From an uncultured Porphyromonadaceae bacterium (GTDB lineage Bacteria > Bacteroidota > Bacteroidia > Bacteroidales > Muribaculaceae): DNA of 58,824 nt. Below, piece after piece: positions 43,927 through 54,710 of the stretch; position 1 is the first letter of the stretch, and each line of letters starts with the position of its first letter. Under the pieces are notes generated by a model that saw nothing but the letters and a program-made list of their open reading frames with translations, had not been told where the DNA came from and searched no databases. Where the stretch lies: assembly GCA_948467675.1 (NCBI GenBank), contig CAOKFI010000012.1, positions 1 through 58,824 on the forward strand, in the 5' to 3' direction. The position numbers and the translations under genes were made by a program.

Positions 43927-46900
43927 ATGCAAGGTTATCATTCTATTGTCTTTGTAACGCTCTTCATTTTGTCTGCCATAACAGGCCGATCATATGCCGC
44001 AGAAACCGCCGGATCACCGGATAATACAAAACTGAACGCTTCTGTTATAAATATTTCCGGAACCGTATCGGATGAAAACGGAGAGCCCCTTACTGGAGCC
44101 ACAGTATCCTTGCGCAAAGACAAGACAATGGTTACCGCAACTGACATAGACGGCCGTTTTGTACTTAACGATGTTCCCTATGGCAGTATGCTCAATATAT
44201 CGTACATCGGATATAGCCAATCATCGGTTAAAGTCAAAAAAGGAAAATATGAATACAACATCACTTTACAGCCTGCTGAATCCAGACTTGACGAAGTAAT
44301 TGTAGTAGGATATGCTACCCAACGTAAAGCTGATATGACAGGCGCAGTCACATCGATAAGCTCATCCAGATTAGCCGACAGACCTGTAACAAACGCAACA
44401 AATGCACTTGCGGGACTCGCCCCTGGCCTGACAGTCACCAATAGTGGAGGCAATACACCAGGATATGAATCACAAAGCATACGTATACGAGGTCAAGGAA
44501 CATTGAACGACGCGGCTCCATTAGTGGTCATCGACGGCATGACAGGAGTAGCGATCAGTGACATCAATCCTCAGGATATCGAGACCATATCTATTCTGAA
44601 GGACGCTGCATCCTCAGCCATCTACGGCTCAAGAGCAGCCAACGGCGTAATTGTAATAACAACAAAACACGGCACCGGGAGATCGCCTCGACTGACATAC
44701 AGCGGAAACATATCATTCGAGACCGTAGCGAAACGGATAAATCTCGTGACCGACTACGCCGATTTCATGGAGATTCAGAATGCAGGCCTTACAGTCAATG
44801 GACAAGCACCCCGTTTCTCTCAGGAAAAAATCGACGAATGGCGCAATGATGCCGGACGCAATCCTACGATATATCCAAACACAGACTGGCAGGATCATAT
44901 TTACCGAAATCCATCAGTAGTACAGAATCACAATGTATCGGTAACGGGAGGCAACAACACGGTGAACTACAATATGTCGTTAGGCTACATCAACAATCCA
45001 GGCATAATATATTATACCGATTACAAAAGATATCAGATACGTACGAATATCAGCATAAACATAAAGCCATGGCTCACTGTAGGCACAAACCTTTTCGGCT
45101 ATACAGACATAAACAATCCATCTTCGGAAAACGCGGCAGCCAATGGCGATGTCATCTTCGGATCAGGCGCATTCAACACTGTACCCGGAATGACTCTGTA
45201 TGATCCGGTCACAGGTCTGTACGGCGGTATCCAGAATCCGGAAGAAGAAAATGTGAGCAATTTCAACCCATACCGTCGCCAATGGTTCTACAAAAACGAA
45301 TTTCCTACCAAAACGAGACGTATCGTAGCCAAATTATATGCAAGTCTTGAACTGTTAAAGGGACTTACAATACAAGGCTCATTCACATATAACTGGTGGA
45401 CACGACGTGTCGAACAACATCTTACAGACAGAGATCTGTTCCGGTTTACAGCCGACGGCCCCGTACTTATACGCGAAGGTGTGGTAAGAACATATATCCG
45501 CCGTTACAACTATGAAAACATGTTCCGCTCATCAGAGCTTACTGCTAAATACAATTTCAATATATCCAGGCTCGGCATATCCCTGCTGGCCGGTATTTCG
45601 CAGGAATATGACCACGACAGCCAGGAAAACTTCATAAAATACGATCTTATAGACGATGCTCTGACATCGATAAACGCCGGCACAACCAACGGCACGATAG
45701 GCGGCAACTATACGGAATGGGCCATGCGCTCATACTTCGGACGTCTGAATATGAATTGGGACAACAGATATCTGATAGAAGCCAATATCCGGTCAGACGG
45801 CTCATCGAAATTCGCACCGGATCACCGTTGGGGATACTTTCCGTCTATCTCTGCCGGATGGCGGCTGTCAGAGGAACCATTCATGTCTGCATCACGACAC
45901 TGGCTCGACAATCTGAAATTACGGATATCATACGGATCATTGGGAAACAATGCTACGACCAGCTATTATATGTACCAGTCTCTGTATGCGACAGCAAACT
46001 ATGTCCTTAACGGATCTGTTGCCGGAGGCTTCGCACAAACGATTCTATCCAATCCGCATCTGTCATGGGAAAAAACTTACATGGGAGATATCGGCATCGA
46101 CTTCACACTGTTCAATAGCCGTCTGAGCGGATCCATAGACATATATAACAAAGATACCCGCGGAATATTGATGTCGATCCCTGCGCCATTGGAACACGGA
46201 ACCAGTACAGTCCCAAACCAGAATGCAGGACAAGTCAACAACAAGGGCTTGGAACTGGATCTGTATTGGAATCACAATATCGGTCCCATAAACTACAATA
46301 TAGGTTTCAATCTAGGCTTTGTCAACAACCGAGTAACCCGTTTCCGAGGTGACATATCGTCAATAGATGGCGTATACAAGACACAAGAAGGAAAACCGAT
46401 TAACCAGCTGTATGTAATTACAGTGGACCGTATCATACGCGATCAGGCGGATCTGGACTATGTAAAGACATTAGTAGAGCGCAATCCTGACTATTTCGCC
46501 ACATATCAACGTCCTGAACTCGGAGATTTTCTGTATGCCGATGCCAACGGAGACGGCCTGTTAGATGCCAATGACCGCGTGGAGATCGGACACGGTCAAC
46601 TTCCGCCCCTGACTTTCGGATTTTCACTCGGAGCATCCTGGCGAGGATTCGACTTCAGCATGCTTCTGCAAGGTATAGGCAACCACTATGTCTACTACAA
46701 CAATCAGGCTTTCCGGTTTGTCACCGTAATGGGTCAGTCACTCAACAGAGATATAACCGACAACGCATGGACTCCACAAAATCCATACGATTCAAAATAC
46801 CCCATACTACGCAACAATTCCAATGGTAAAAATAATATAGCCAGCGATGCATTCGTGCACAACGCCGCCTATCTAAGATGCAAGAATATCCAATTATGCT

Positions 46901-47076
46901 ATACTATTCCTCAGAAGATAACACGAAAATTTTTCATTGAAAACCTAAAGATATACAGCAGTATCGACAATCTGTTTACACTCACTGGCTTCCCTGGACT
47001 TGATCCGGAAATATCAGACAAAGTAGGTTATCCGCAGATACGCCAATATTCAGTAGGCCTCAACATTACATTTTAA
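43927..47076 (+). CDS. SusC-type TonB-dependent outer-membrane transporter
   Basis: 1049 residues: signal peptide (to about 25), carboxypeptidase-regulatory-like domain at about 38-118 (ISGTVSDENGEPLTGATV), plug at about 125-240 with IRIRGQGTLNDAAPLVVIDG and GSRAANGVIVITTK, and a 22-strand barrel ending YSVGLNITF. There is no N-terminal STN domain, so no anti-sigma signalling of that type. With SusD it forms a lidded importer powered by TonB. No glycosidase, lyase or sulfatase is nearby, so the cargo (glycan, peptide or other) cannot be assigned. Confidence 0.95.
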   Translation: MQGYHSIVFVTLFILSAITGRSYAAETAGSPDNTKLNASVINISGTVSDENGEPLTGATVSLRKDKTMVTATDIDGRFVLNDVPYGSMLNISYIGYSQSSVKVKKGKYEYNITLQPAESRLDEVIVVGYATQRKADMTGAVTSISSSRLADRPVTNATNALAGLAPGLTVTNSGGNTPGYESQSIRIRGQGTLNDAAPLVVIDGMTGVAISDINPQDIETISILKDAASSAIYGSRAANGVIVITTKHGTGRSPRLTYSGNISFETVAKRINLVTDYADFMEIQNAGLTVNGQAPRFSQEKIDEWRNDAGRNPTIYPNTDWQDHIYRNPSVVQNHNVSVTGGNNTVNYNMSLGYINNPGIIYYTDYKRYQIRTNISINIKPWLTVGTNLFGYTDINNPSSENAAANGDVIFGSGAFNTVPGMTLYDPVTGLYGGIQNPEEENVSNFNPYRRQWFYKNEFPTKTRRIVAKLYASLELLKGLTIQGSFTYNWWTRRVEQHLTDRDLFRFTADGPVLIREGVVRTYIRRYNYENMFRSSELTAKYNFNISRLGISLLAGISQEYDHDSQENFIKYDLIDDALTSINAGTTNGTIGGNYTEWAMRSYFGRLNMNWDNRYLIEANIRSDGSSKFAPDHRWGYFPSISAGWRLSEEPFMSASRHWLDNLKLRISYGSLGNNATTSYYMYQSLYATANYVLNGSVAGGFAQTILSNPHLSWEKTYMGDIGIDFTLFNSRLSGSIDIYNKDTRGILMSIPAPLEHGTSTVPNQNAGQVNNKGLELDLYWNHNIGPINYNIGFNLGFVNNRVTRFRGDISSIDGVYKTQEGKPINQLYVITVDRIIRDQADLDYVKTLVERNPDYFATYQRPELGDFLYADANGDGLLDANDRVEIGHGQLPPLTFGFSLGASWRGFDFSMLLQGIGNHYVYYNNQAFRFVTVMGQSLNRDITDNAWTPQNPYDSKYPILRNNSNGKNNIASDAFVHNAAYLRCKNIQLCYTIPQKITRKFFIENLKIYSSIDNLFTLTGFPGLDPEISDKVGYPQIRQYSVGLNITF

Positions 47077-47085
47077 TATACCCCG

Positions 47086-48822
47086 ATGAAAAATATATAT
47101 CTTACAGTAGCCGCCTGCGCTTCACTACTATGTTACGGATGCGAAAGTCTCGACTATATTCCAGCAGACCAGATGTCGGGCACAACATTCTGGAAAACGG
47201 AAGAACATGCACGCCAAGCCGCTATAGGCATGTATGCAGCCATGAAAGCGCAATGGTGTTTCGGAATGGAATTTACATTCGACATGTGCAGCGACATAGC
47301 CGACGGAACTGCTCCATGGGCCGATATCTCTCACGGCACATCGTTCTCCTCAACCAGCAGCGGAGTGCAGAACCACTGGCAGCATCTGTATGAACTGGTT
47401 CACCGTTCAAATACCGTAATACGCAATGTCGCATCCATGCCAATCAGCCAGGAAACAATAACCAATGTGACAGGAGAAGCTAAATTCCTACGTGCAATGG
47501 CCTACTTCCGGATGCTCAATTGCTGGGGCGGAGTGCCATATTACGATGAGAACTGCGACATCAACGAAGAATTTTCATCTCTTAACGAGCCTCGAAGCTC
47601 GGAAGATGAGATCCGATCCCATATACTGGAGGATCTGACTGACGCAATAGCGATGCTGCCTATACGCTGGAAAGACTCGGATCTCGGACGAGCAACAAGA
47701 GGTGCCGCTTATGCCCTAAGAGGCAAAGTATATCTATTTAACGGACAATGGGAAAAAGCGATAGCCGACTTTGAGGAAATAGTATATAACCGATCGGACG
47801 ATTATGGCTACAGTCTGCATGATGACTATAATGAATTGTTCCGGCTATACAATGGCAAACATAGCGACGAGATGATCTTTTCGATTCAGTCTGTCGACGG
47901 CAATATAAGCGGCAATGCCCTCGACATTGTATCGTATTTCGGCAACAAATCCACGATGAGACTCATCGCCGCCAACAATATAGTACCGTCGACCACTCTT
48001 GTCGATATGTATGAGAATGCCGATGGCTCTCCATTCGACTGGAATACATTATTTCCAGGATTTACAGACGGAGACTCACAATTACGCCGCCATTATATGT
48101 GTGTAGCCATCGATCAGAGAAGCACTGTGGTTACCGATCTGCTCGACTGCGATACCTCCAGTGTCATGGATGCTTATCGCTTGCGTGATCCAAGATTATG
48201 TCTGAATGTAATCACCCCTTATTCCCATTATCTCGGCACCGACGCAGGCTCAAATCCTGCTGACAAACAATTTGTACTTGCGGATCCTACAAAAGGAGGA
48301 TCTCCGATGGAAGCAATGGCTTTTATACGCAATTCAGAGGGTTGGAACTCTTATTTCTGGCGAAAATGGATTCCAACCGGCAATCTCGATGGCTATTGGA
48401 GCGAATATAACCGCACTCCGTATGAGTTTCCATTAATACGTCTGGGCGATGTGATACTGATGCTCGCCGAAGCATACAACGAAACCGGATCTGTAGACAA
48501 AGCAATGACCGAAATCAACAAGATCAGAGAACGTGCAGGAATGCCTGCGCTGAATTCAGGCCCCGAATGGCTATCTGTAAACGGTCATGACGAAATGGCC
48601 TCTCGCATAAGACGAGAACGAGCATTCGAACTCGCCGGCGAAGGACAACGATACTGGGATATACGCCGATGGGGAATATTAGAAACAACGGTACAAAACG
48701 CCACCGACATATTCGGAGACCTGATGTACACAAAAAGCTACCAGAAGCGACATGAACTGTGGCCTATTCCTCTTGTCGAAATGGAGCGAAATACTGCCCT
48801 TACTCAAAACCCGGGATGGTAA
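47086..48822 (+). CDS. SusD/RagB-type surface lipoprotein
   Basis: 578 residues, the substrate-binding lid of the SusC importer, exported to the cell surface. Lipobox LLCYGC with the lipidated cysteine near residue 19. Features: FWKTEEHARQAAIGMYAAM near 35-53, the TPR-like helical scaffold (KFLRAMAYFRMLNCWGG near 130-146; GAAYALRGKVYLFNGQWEKA near 205-224) and the C-terminal RRERAFELAGEGQRYWDIRRWG near 506-527, followed by LWPIPLVEME. Located 9 bases after susC. Its 3' end overlaps that of capA by 23 bases. Confidence 0.95.
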   Translation: MKNIYLTVAACASLLCYGCESLDYIPADQMSGTTFWKTEEHARQAAIGMYAAMKAQWCFGMEFTFDMCSDIADGTAPWADISHGTSFSSTSSGVQNHWQHLYELVHRSNTVIRNVASMPISQETITNVTGEAKFLRAMAYFRMLNCWGGVPYYDENCDINEEFSSLNEPRSSEDEIRSHILEDLTDAIAMLPIRWKDSDLGRATRGAAYALRGKVYLFNGQWEKAIADFEEIVYNRSDDYGYSLHDDYNELFRLYNGKHSDEMIFSIQSVDGNISGNALDIVSYFGNKSTMRLIAANNIVPSTTLVDMYENADGSPFDWNTLFPGFTDGDSQLRRHYMCVAIDQRSTVVTDLLDCDTSSVMDAYRLRDPRLCLNVITPYSHYLGTDAGSNPADKQFVLADPTKGGSPMEAMAFIRNSEGWNSYFWRKWIPTGNLDGYWSEYNRTPYEFPLIRLGDVILMLAEAYNETGSVDKAMTEINKIRERAGMPALNSGPEWLSVNGHDEMASRIRRERAFELAGEGQRYWDIRRWGILETTVQNATDIFGDLMYTKSYQKRHELWPIPLVEMERNTALTQNPGW

Positions 48823-49882
48823 TATCTGAGGTATCACGCCGAACGTCTTTATTATAGCGTGAAAATACGGCTTCTGCATTCTGCGTAAACAACCGGCATC
48901 TGTCACGCCATGCAGGAGCATCGCATGCTTCAGCCGGAACCAACCGGAAATTCCCGGTATCCGATGCCGGAATAGTGAACACCAGGCGATATGACGCATC
49001 ATCGACCACAGCTTTGCCTTGGGGAGTCCTGCTAAGATGGACTTTGACCACAGCACCGCCCCTTGTATCCGGGGTACGCATATTAGAAATAAAATTTCCA
49101 AGCGAATAGACAACCAGCGATTTCGCTCCACCAGTCCCAATGCGCATCTCCATGGGCTGAATAACATGAGGATGACCGCCTATCACCATTTCCACCCCAA
49201 GGCTATCGGTCAGATAACCGGCCAATGAAACCTGTGACGCATTAGGTTGAAGATGATATTCATCACCCCAATGCAGGCATACGGCTATCAGTTCCGCCCC
49301 ATTACGCCGCGCCCTATCAACATCAACAGCAATCTGGCGGCGGTCTATATAATCCACAACCGCATCAGTGACGACTCTGATACCGTTTGTACCGTATGTA
49401 TAATTAAGTATTCCGATCTTAAATCCTTTTACGTCCACAACAACCGGCACCTGCGAATCACGCTCTGTCTGATTGCGGTATATGCCTGTAAACGGAATTT
49501 CCTTCGTACGCAATGTTTCTACAGTACGCACAAGCCCGCGATCACGGCGATCGAGAATATGATTATTCGCAGTCAGAAAAAAGTCGAAGCCGGCATCGAT
49601 CAGAGCATCGGCATATTCGTCGGGTGCGCTGAATGCAGGATATCCGCTGTAAGGAGCTCCGCCAAGTGAGGCTTCAAAATTCACAACAGCGAAATCAGTA
49701 CTGCTGATATATGGTTTCAGAGCATCGAAACAACCGTCATATCCATAGGTTCCGTCAGGCTGTCTGGCGGCATCAAGCTGTGCCTGATGCTGCATTGCAT
49801 CACCAGCAAACAAAAGGTCTGCACCATCATCAGCCGCCAACAGCGACATCAGAGAGAACAGACCTATAAGCAGTGAATTCAT
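48800..49882 (-). CDS. CapA-family protein (poly-gamma-glutamate capsule-like metallophosphatase fold)
   Basis: 360 residues with a short signal peptide (cleavage near residue 17) and a PGA_cap domain: DLLFAGDAMQH near 22-32, VVNFEASLGG near 65-74, FFLTANNHILDRRDRG near 100-115, VCLHWGDEYH near 205-214 and IGGHPHVIQPME near 240-251. The metallophosphoesterase-type metal residues (D, N, H) are kept. Function in Bacteroidales is not settled; no other capsule genes are present. Last gene of the pan-ffh-folD run, 27 bases after folD. Confidence 0.88.
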   Translation of the reverse strand: MNSLLIGLFSLMSLLAADDGADLLFAGDAMQHQAQLDAARQPDGTYGYDGCFDALKPYISSTDFAVVNFEASLGGAPYSGYPAFSAPDEYADALIDAGFDFFLTANNHILDRRDRGLVRTVETLRTKEIPFTGIYRNQTERDSQVPVVVDVKGFKIGILNYTYGTNGIRVVTDAVVDYIDRRQIAVDVDRARRNGAELIAVCLHWGDEYHLQPNASQVSLAGYLTDSLGVEMVIGGHPHVIQPMEMRIGTGGAKSLVVYSLGNFISNMRTPDTRGGAVVKVHLSRTPQGKAVVDDASYRLVFTIPASDTGNFRLVPAEACDAPAWRDRCRLFTQNAEAVFSRYNKDVRRDTSDITIPGFE

Positions 49883-49909
49883 ATAGAAATTATGCTGTAT
49901 ATATCCGTA

Positions 49910-50794
49910 TTACAGCGGATATACCGAATGGTCAGCAGCGGCAAGAGTGTTGCGCATGAGCGATACAATAGTCATAGGCCCTACTCCTCCAGGAACCGGA
50001 GTTATATATGAACACATCGGAGCCACATTGTCGAAATCCACATCGCCACACAGGCGGAAACCACTCTTACGGGTAGCATCCGGAACTCGTGTAGTACCCA
50101 CATCAATGATAACGGCACCAGGCTTAACCATGTCGGCTGTCACAAAACCAGGAGACCCCAGAGCCGCTATTATTATATCGGCCTCACGTACAATCTCCTT
50201 GAGATCTTTTGTGGCGCTATGACACACAGTCACTGTAGCATCGCCCGGATTGTGTTTCTGCATCATGAGCATAGCTACCGGCTTGCCTACTATATTGCTG
50301 CGGCCGAGCACGACACAACGTTTGCCTTTTGTATCTATATCATAACGAGCCAACAGCTCTATGATTCCTGCGGGTGTGGCCGACAGGAAGCATGGAAGTC
50401 CGATAGACATACGGCCCACGTTGATCGGATGGAATCCATCCACATCCTTACGATAGTCGATAGCCTCAATTATCCGCTGCTCTGAAATATGACGAGGCAG
50501 AGGCAACTGCACGATATAGCCGTCGATATTCGGATCCGCATTAAGCTTTGCCACTGTAGCAAGCAGTTCCTCCTCCGTAACATCATCTTCGAAACGTATA
50601 AGAGTCGATTCAAAACCGCATTGCCCGCATGCCTTTACCTTGTGGGCGACATACGTCTCGCTACCACCGTCGTGGCCGACAAGCACAGCAGCCAGATGAG
50701 GGCGCCGACCGCCGGCCGCTACTATCTGCTCTACTTTTACAGCTATCTCCTGCTTGATCTCATCAGAGACCTTCTTACCGTCTATCAGTTCCAT
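49910..50794 (-). CDS. folD: Methylenetetrahydrofolate dehydrogenase / cyclohydrolase
   Basis: Interconverts methylene-, methenyl- and 10-formyl-tetrahydrofolate in the cytoplasm. 294 residues. Substrate-site [16 protein letters not shown] (Tyr and Lys near 51-56), PLPRHISEQ near 102-110, NADP loop [17 protein letters not shown] near 160-176, and the closing [12 protein letters not shown] near 270-281. Between ffh and capA with short gaps; no functional link to either. Confidence 0.97.
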   Translation of the reverse strand: MELIDGKKVSDEIKQEIAVKVEQIVAAGGRRPHLAAVLVGHDGGSETYVAHKVKACGQCGFESTLIRFEDDVTEEELLATVAKLNADPNIDGYIVQLPLPRHISEQRIIEAIDYRKDVDGFHPINVGRMSIGLPCFLSATPAGIIELLARYDIDTKGKRCVVLGRSNIVGKPVAMLMMQKHNPGDATVTVCHSATKDLKEIVREADIIIAALGSPGFVTADMVKPGAVIIDVGTTRVPDATRKSGFRLCGDVDFDNVAPMCSYITPVPGGVGPMTIVSLMRNTLAAADHSVYPL

Positions 50795-50819
50795 TCGTAA
50801 GTTTTTGATTACATTACCA

Positions 50820-52148
50820 TTATCGGCGACGCATATTGCGCATCATCTTCATGGGATTCTTCATCGAAGTCGCCATTTTCATCATCTTGCGTGTTTCCTC
50901 AAACTGCTTAAGCAGCCGGTTAACCTCCTGCAAAGTGGTGCCGGATCCTTTTGCTATACGCTGCCGGCGGCTACCTTTGATGATATCCGGATTGATACGT
51001 TCTTCAGCAGTCATTGACTGGATTATAGCTTCTATGCCTTTGAATGCGTTATCGTCTATATCCACGTCCTTTATCGCCTTGCCTACACCTGGAATCATCG
51101 CAGCAAGATCTTTCAGATTGCCCATCTTCTTGATCTGCTGTATCTGATTGAGAAAATCATTGAAGTTAAACTGATTTTTAGCAATCTTGCGCTGAAGTTC
51201 ACGTGCTTCTTTCTCGTCGAACTGCTGCTGGGCTTTCTCCACGAGCGATACGATATCGCCCATGCCGAGGATCCTGTCGGCCATACGCGATGGATGGAAC
51301 AGATCGAGAGCATCGAGTTTTTCTCCGGTACCAACAAATTTAATGGGCTTCGTAACCACTGTACGGATCGAAAGAGCAGCACCGCCACGGGTGTCACCGT
51401 CAAGCTTAGTAAGCACAACACCGTCAAAATCAAGACGGTCGTTAAACTCCTTGGCTGTATTCACAGCATCCTGACCTGTCATGGAATCGACCACAAACAA
51501 TGTCTCCTGAGGTTTGATCGCTTTCTTTATAGCCTCTATCTCATCCATCATCTGCTCATCTACAGCCAGACGGCCTGCCGTATCGACGATCACGAGGTCA
51601 AGATGCTCTCGCTTTGCCTTCTCGATGGCATTCAACGCAATACGAACCGGATCTTTGCTATCCGGTTCACTATAGACAGGCACATCTATCTGCTCGCCAA
51701 GTATACGCAACTGCTCAATAGCGGCAGGACGGTACACATCGCATGCCACGAGCAGAGGCCGCTTTCCTTTCTCACTTTTCAATTTCCGTGCCAATTTGCC
51801 GGAGAACGTCGTCTTACCGGAGCCCTGCAGACCACTCATCAGTATCACTGTAGGATTTCCCGACAGATTTACCTGTGCGGTCTCACCTCCCATCAGCAGA
51901 GTAAGCTCATCATGTACAATCTTGACCATGAGCTCACTCGGCTTTATCGCATTGATCACATTCTGACCCAGAGCCTTGGCTTTGACTGTCTCTGTAAACT
52001 GTTTAGCGACTTTATAATTGACATCGGCGTCAAGCAGCGCGCGGCGCACATCCTTGAGAGTTTCGGCTACGTTTATCTCTGTAATGCGGCCTTGCCCCTT
52101 GAGAAGTTTAAAACTGCGTTCAAGCCTTTCGCTTAGATTTTCAAACAT
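50820..52148 (-). CDS. ffh: Signal recognition particle protein
   Basis: SRP54 GTPase that targets nascent membrane proteins to FtsY. 442 residues: N domain at 1-85, G domain with [15 protein letters not shown] near 109-123, DTAGRL near 192-197, [13 protein letters not shown] near 250-262, and a methionine-rich M domain ending [14 protein letters not shown]. Sits between panD and folD in a minus-strand run. Confidence 0.98.
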   Translation of the reverse strand: MFENLSERLERSFKLLKGQGRITEINVAETLKDVRRALLDADVNYKVAKQFTETVKAKALGQNVINAIKPSELMVKIVHDELTLLMGGETAQVNLSGNPTVILMSGLQGSGKTTFSGKLARKLKSEKGKRPLLVACDVYRPAAIEQLRILGEQIDVPVYSEPDSKDPVRIALNAIEKAKREHLDLVIVDTAGRLAVDEQMMDEIEAIKKAIKPQETLFVVDSMTGQDAVNTAKEFNDRLDFDGVVLTKLDGDTRGGAALSIRTVVTKPIKFVGTGEKLDALDLFHPSRMADRILGMGDIVSLVEKAQQQFDEKEARELQRKIAKNQFNFNDFLNQIQQIKKMGNLKDLAAMIPGVGKAIKDVDIDDNAFKGIEAIIQSMTAEERINPDIIKGSRRQRIAKGSGTTLQEVNRLLKQFEETRKMMKMATSMKNPMKMMRNMRRR

Positions 52149-52186
52149 ACTTTATAAAATATAATTGGAGTGTGGACTTTGATATG

Positions 52187-52564
52187 TTATTTATGATCTC
52201 CGGCGGTCACATCGACAAGTCGGTTGGTGGCTGTATCCGGAAATATCACAGCCGGCTTGAATACACGAGCCTCATCGATAGGCATCGAGGCGTAGCTCAT
52301 GATTATGACTACATCGCCTTTCTGAACCTTACGGGCAGCAGCTCCATTAAGACATATCACTCCTGATCCGCGTTCGCCAGGAATAGTATATGTATCGAAG
52401 CGCTCACCATTGTTGTTGTCTACTATGTATACACGCTCGCCTCGTATTATGTTGGCGGCATCCATCAGATCCTCATCTATGGTTATGCTTCCTATATAAT
52501 CAAGATTTGCCTCCGTTACTGTAACGCGGTGTATCTTGGATTTTACAACCTCTACTTGCATCAT
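52187..52564 (-). CDS. panD: Aspartate 1-decarboxylase
   Basis: Makes beta-alanine for pantothenate. 125-residue proenzyme; self-cleavage between Gly25 and Ser26 (YIGSITI) yields the pyruvoyl group. The conserved Lys9, Tyr ([17 protein letters not shown]) and [11 protein letters not shown] region are present. Located 5 bases after panC in the same direction, so the two pantothenate genes are coupled. Confidence 0.97.
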   Translation of the reverse strand: MMQVEVVKSKIHRVTVTEANLDYIGSITIDEDLMDAANIIRGERVYIVDNNNGERFDTYTIPGERGSGVICLNGAAARKVQKGDVVIIMSYASMPIDEARVFKPAVIFPDTATNRLVDVTAGDHK

Positions 52565-52569
52565 AATGA

Positions 52570-53415
52570 TCAGTTTTGGTATTTAATATTGTCGATCAGG
52601 CGTACATCGCCGGCATAAACGGTAACACATCCAACCGGGTAATCGGTCTCATCCCAATCTTCTATAGGCTGACAGGTGTAACCATCGACAATCATGTAGT
52701 ATTCGGTTTCAAGACCTTCCGTCCCGTTGATACGATCTATCACATAATTGGCGGTCTCCTTTACGCTATGATCACGTGCATACCCTATACTCTCTGACAG
52801 CACCCTGTGTATCGACGGAGCGGCCTCTCGTCCTTGTGGTGTCAGACGCACATTGCGGCTACTCAGCGCAAGGCCATCGGATTCACGGCAGATAGGGCAC
52901 GACACAATCTCGATCTGAAAGCGTTCAAGTTCCACCATACGGCGTATCACTGCTATCTGCTGGAAATCTTTCTCACCAAAATAAGCACGGTCAGGCATCA
53001 CCATAGCAAATAGCTTGCTCACGATCTGAGCCACGCCATTGAAATGGCCGGGACGCATCTTGCCCTCCATTACCTCTGCTACCGGACCAAGATCAAATAC
53101 CCGGATATCAGGTTCCGGATATATCTCTTCAACAGCCGGAACAAACACGGCATCGACTCTTGCCGACTCAAGCAGCCGGCAGTCGGCCTCCTCGGTTCGC
53201 GGATATGTACGCAGATCCTCTGGATTATTGAACTGTGTAGGATTCACGAAAACACTGACGACCACAATATCATTGTCGCCACGGGCTTTCGTCACTAATG
53301 AAAGGTGGCCGTCATGCAAAGCACCCATTGTCGGAACTAATCCTATGCTATGGCCGGCGGCTCGTTCGGAGTTACAATATGCCCGCAACTCGTCTACTGA
53401 ACGTATAATTTTCAT
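52570..53415 (-). CDS. panC: Pantothenate synthetase
   Basis: Joins pantoate and beta-alanine using ATP. ATG 53415 ([10 protein letters not shown]) is preferred over an in-frame ATG at 53430 that lies close to the predicted transcription start. 281 residues: [15 protein letters not shown] (HxGH ATP motif, about 28-42), [11 protein letters not shown] near 55-65, YFGEKDFQQ near 148-156, and [13 protein letters not shown] near 183-195. First gene of panC-panD-ffh-folD-capA. Confidence 0.96.
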   Translation of the reverse strand: MKIIRSVDELRAYCNSERAAGHSIGLVPTMGALHDGHLSLVTKARGDNDIVVVSVFVNPTQFNNPEDLRTYPRTEEADCRLLESARVDAVFVPAVEEIYPEPDIRVFDLGPVAEVMEGKMRPGHFNGVAQIVSKLFAMVMPDRAYFGEKDFQQIAVIRRMVELERFQIEIVSCPICRESDGLALSSRNVRLTPQGREAAPSIHRVLSESIGYARDHSVKETANYVIDRINGTEGLETEYYMIVDGYTCQPIEDWDETDYPVGCVTVYAGDVRLIDNIKYQN

Positions 53416-53447
53416 TGTTAATTTTAGCAAACTGCTTAATTTGGCGA

Positions 53448-53455
53448 CAAAATTA
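53448..53455 (-). promoter_or_regulatory. Candidate -7 element for the panC operon
   Basis: Reads TAATTTTG on the minus strand (exact TAnnTTTG), placing the transcript start near 53445 with a leader of about 30 bases to panC. A near-match in the other direction, TACCTTTA at 53479-53486, may serve recR. Confidence 0.55.
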
Positions 53456-53525
53456 AATAATATCTCGCGTATTTATGCTACCTTTACATTGATTTTTCCC
53501 TTCATGGGGCTATAAAATATCCATC

Positions 53526-54149
53526 ATGGATCAGGAATTCGCATCTACACTATTAGAGAATACAGTTGCACAACTCGCATCGCTTCCAGGAATAGGGCGC
53601 AAAACGGCTCTACGCCTCGCTCTGCACATATTGCGACAAGACGAGCCCGCTGCAATAGCTCTCGGCCAATCGATAATAGATCTGAGGACCGGAGTCCGAT
53701 ACTGTTCGGAATGTCATAATATTTCCGAGAATCCGGTATGTCCGGTATGCTCGAATCCAGGCCGCGACCAGTCTACGATATGCGTGGTAGAAAACGTCAA
53801 GGATGTCATGAGCATAGAAAACACCCGTCAGTACAACGGTCTATACCACGTACTCGGCGGAGTGATATCACCAATGGACGGCATCGGCCCGGATCAGCTC
53901 CAGATCGCATCACTCGTAGAGCGCGTCAGAAACCGTAATATAAGCGAGGTCATACTGGCGCTGAGCGCAACAATGGAAGGCGAAACCACCGACTTCTACA
54001 TATACCGTCAGCTCGGCACATATCCGGTAAAGATCACACAACTTGCGCGCGGTGTATCGGTCGGTAACGAAATCGAATACACCGATGAGGTCACACTGGG
54101 ACGATCGTTGTTAAACCGCACATTATTTGCTGACTCGTTCCACAAATAA
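53526..54149 (+). CDS. recR: Recombination protein RecR
   Basis: Acts with RecO/RecF in loading RecA at gaps. 207 residues: helix-hairpin-helix ([20 protein letters not shown], 17-36), C4 zinc finger ([16 protein letters not shown], about 60-75), Toprim domain ([16 protein letters not shown] near 84-99; [16 protein letters not shown] near 108-123) and a C-terminal Walker-B-like helix. First of four close plus-strand genes. Confidence 0.97.
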   Translation: MDQEFASTLLENTVAQLASLPGIGRKTALRLALHILRQDEPAAIALGQSIIDLRTGVRYCSECHNISENPVCPVCSNPGRDQSTICVVENVKDVMSIENTRQYNGLYHVLGGVISPMDGIGPDQLQIASLVERVRNRNISEVILALSATMEGETTDFYIYRQLGTYPVKITQLARGVSVGNEIEYTDEVTLGRSLLNRTLFADSFHK

Positions 54150-54156
54150 TCAATCT

Positions 54157-54684
54157 ATGCAACTGCTCAAAAACGACATAATAACACTGCGCGCACTCGA
54201 ACCTACCGATCTGGACATCCTTTACAAATGGGAAAACGACACAACCCTATGGGAAGTCGGATCAACCATAGCCCCCTACTCCCGAAAACAGTTGTGGGAC
54301 TATATTGAAAATTACGACAGCGACATTTTCAACGCGCACCAGTTACGTCTGATGATAGTTGACAATCAGACCGACAACGCTGTCGGAACAATCGACTTGT
54401 ACGACTTCGATTCCGTAAACCGTCGCGCCGCCATTGGAATACTGATAGCTCCAGGACATACTCGACGTGGATACGGGTCCGCAGCTGTAAGACTTATACT
54501 CGAATATGCCGCAACAACAATCGGCATGCATCAGCTCTATGCCTATGTTCCGGCCGACAACAGGCCAAGTTTAGAGTTGTTCAGGAAATGCGGATTCAAA
54601 TCCGCCGGATGCCTGCGGTCATGGCTGCGTCGCGCCATCAGTTACACTGACGTAATAATAATGCAGCATCTATTCCCTTTTTAA
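54157..54684 (+). CDS. GNAT-family N-acetyltransferase
   Basis: 175 residues from ATG 54157, 8 bases after recR; the longer frame from 54127 overlaps recR. It resembles RimJ/RimL or SpeG-like enzymes: LRALEPTDLDILYKWEN near 10-26, the acetyl-CoA loop APGHTRRGYGSAAVRLIL near 101-118, and HQLYAYVPADNRPSLELFRKCGF near 129-151. The acceptor (protein N-terminus or polyamine) cannot be told from sequence. Confidence 0.88.
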   Translation: MQLLKNDIITLRALEPTDLDILYKWENDTTLWEVGSTIAPYSRKQLWDYIENYDSDIFNAHQLRLMIVDNQTDNAVGTIDLYDFDSVNRRAAIGILIAPGHTRRGYGSAAVRLILEYAATTIGMHQLYAYVPADNRPSLELFRKCGFKSAGCLRSWLRRAISYTDVIIMQHLFPF

Positions 54685-54710
54685 ACGACATCCAACATAG
54701 ATAAAATACA

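Noticed and set aside
51294-52136. 280-codon open frame antisense to ffh
   Set aside because: Shadow frame; ffh is complete on the other strand.
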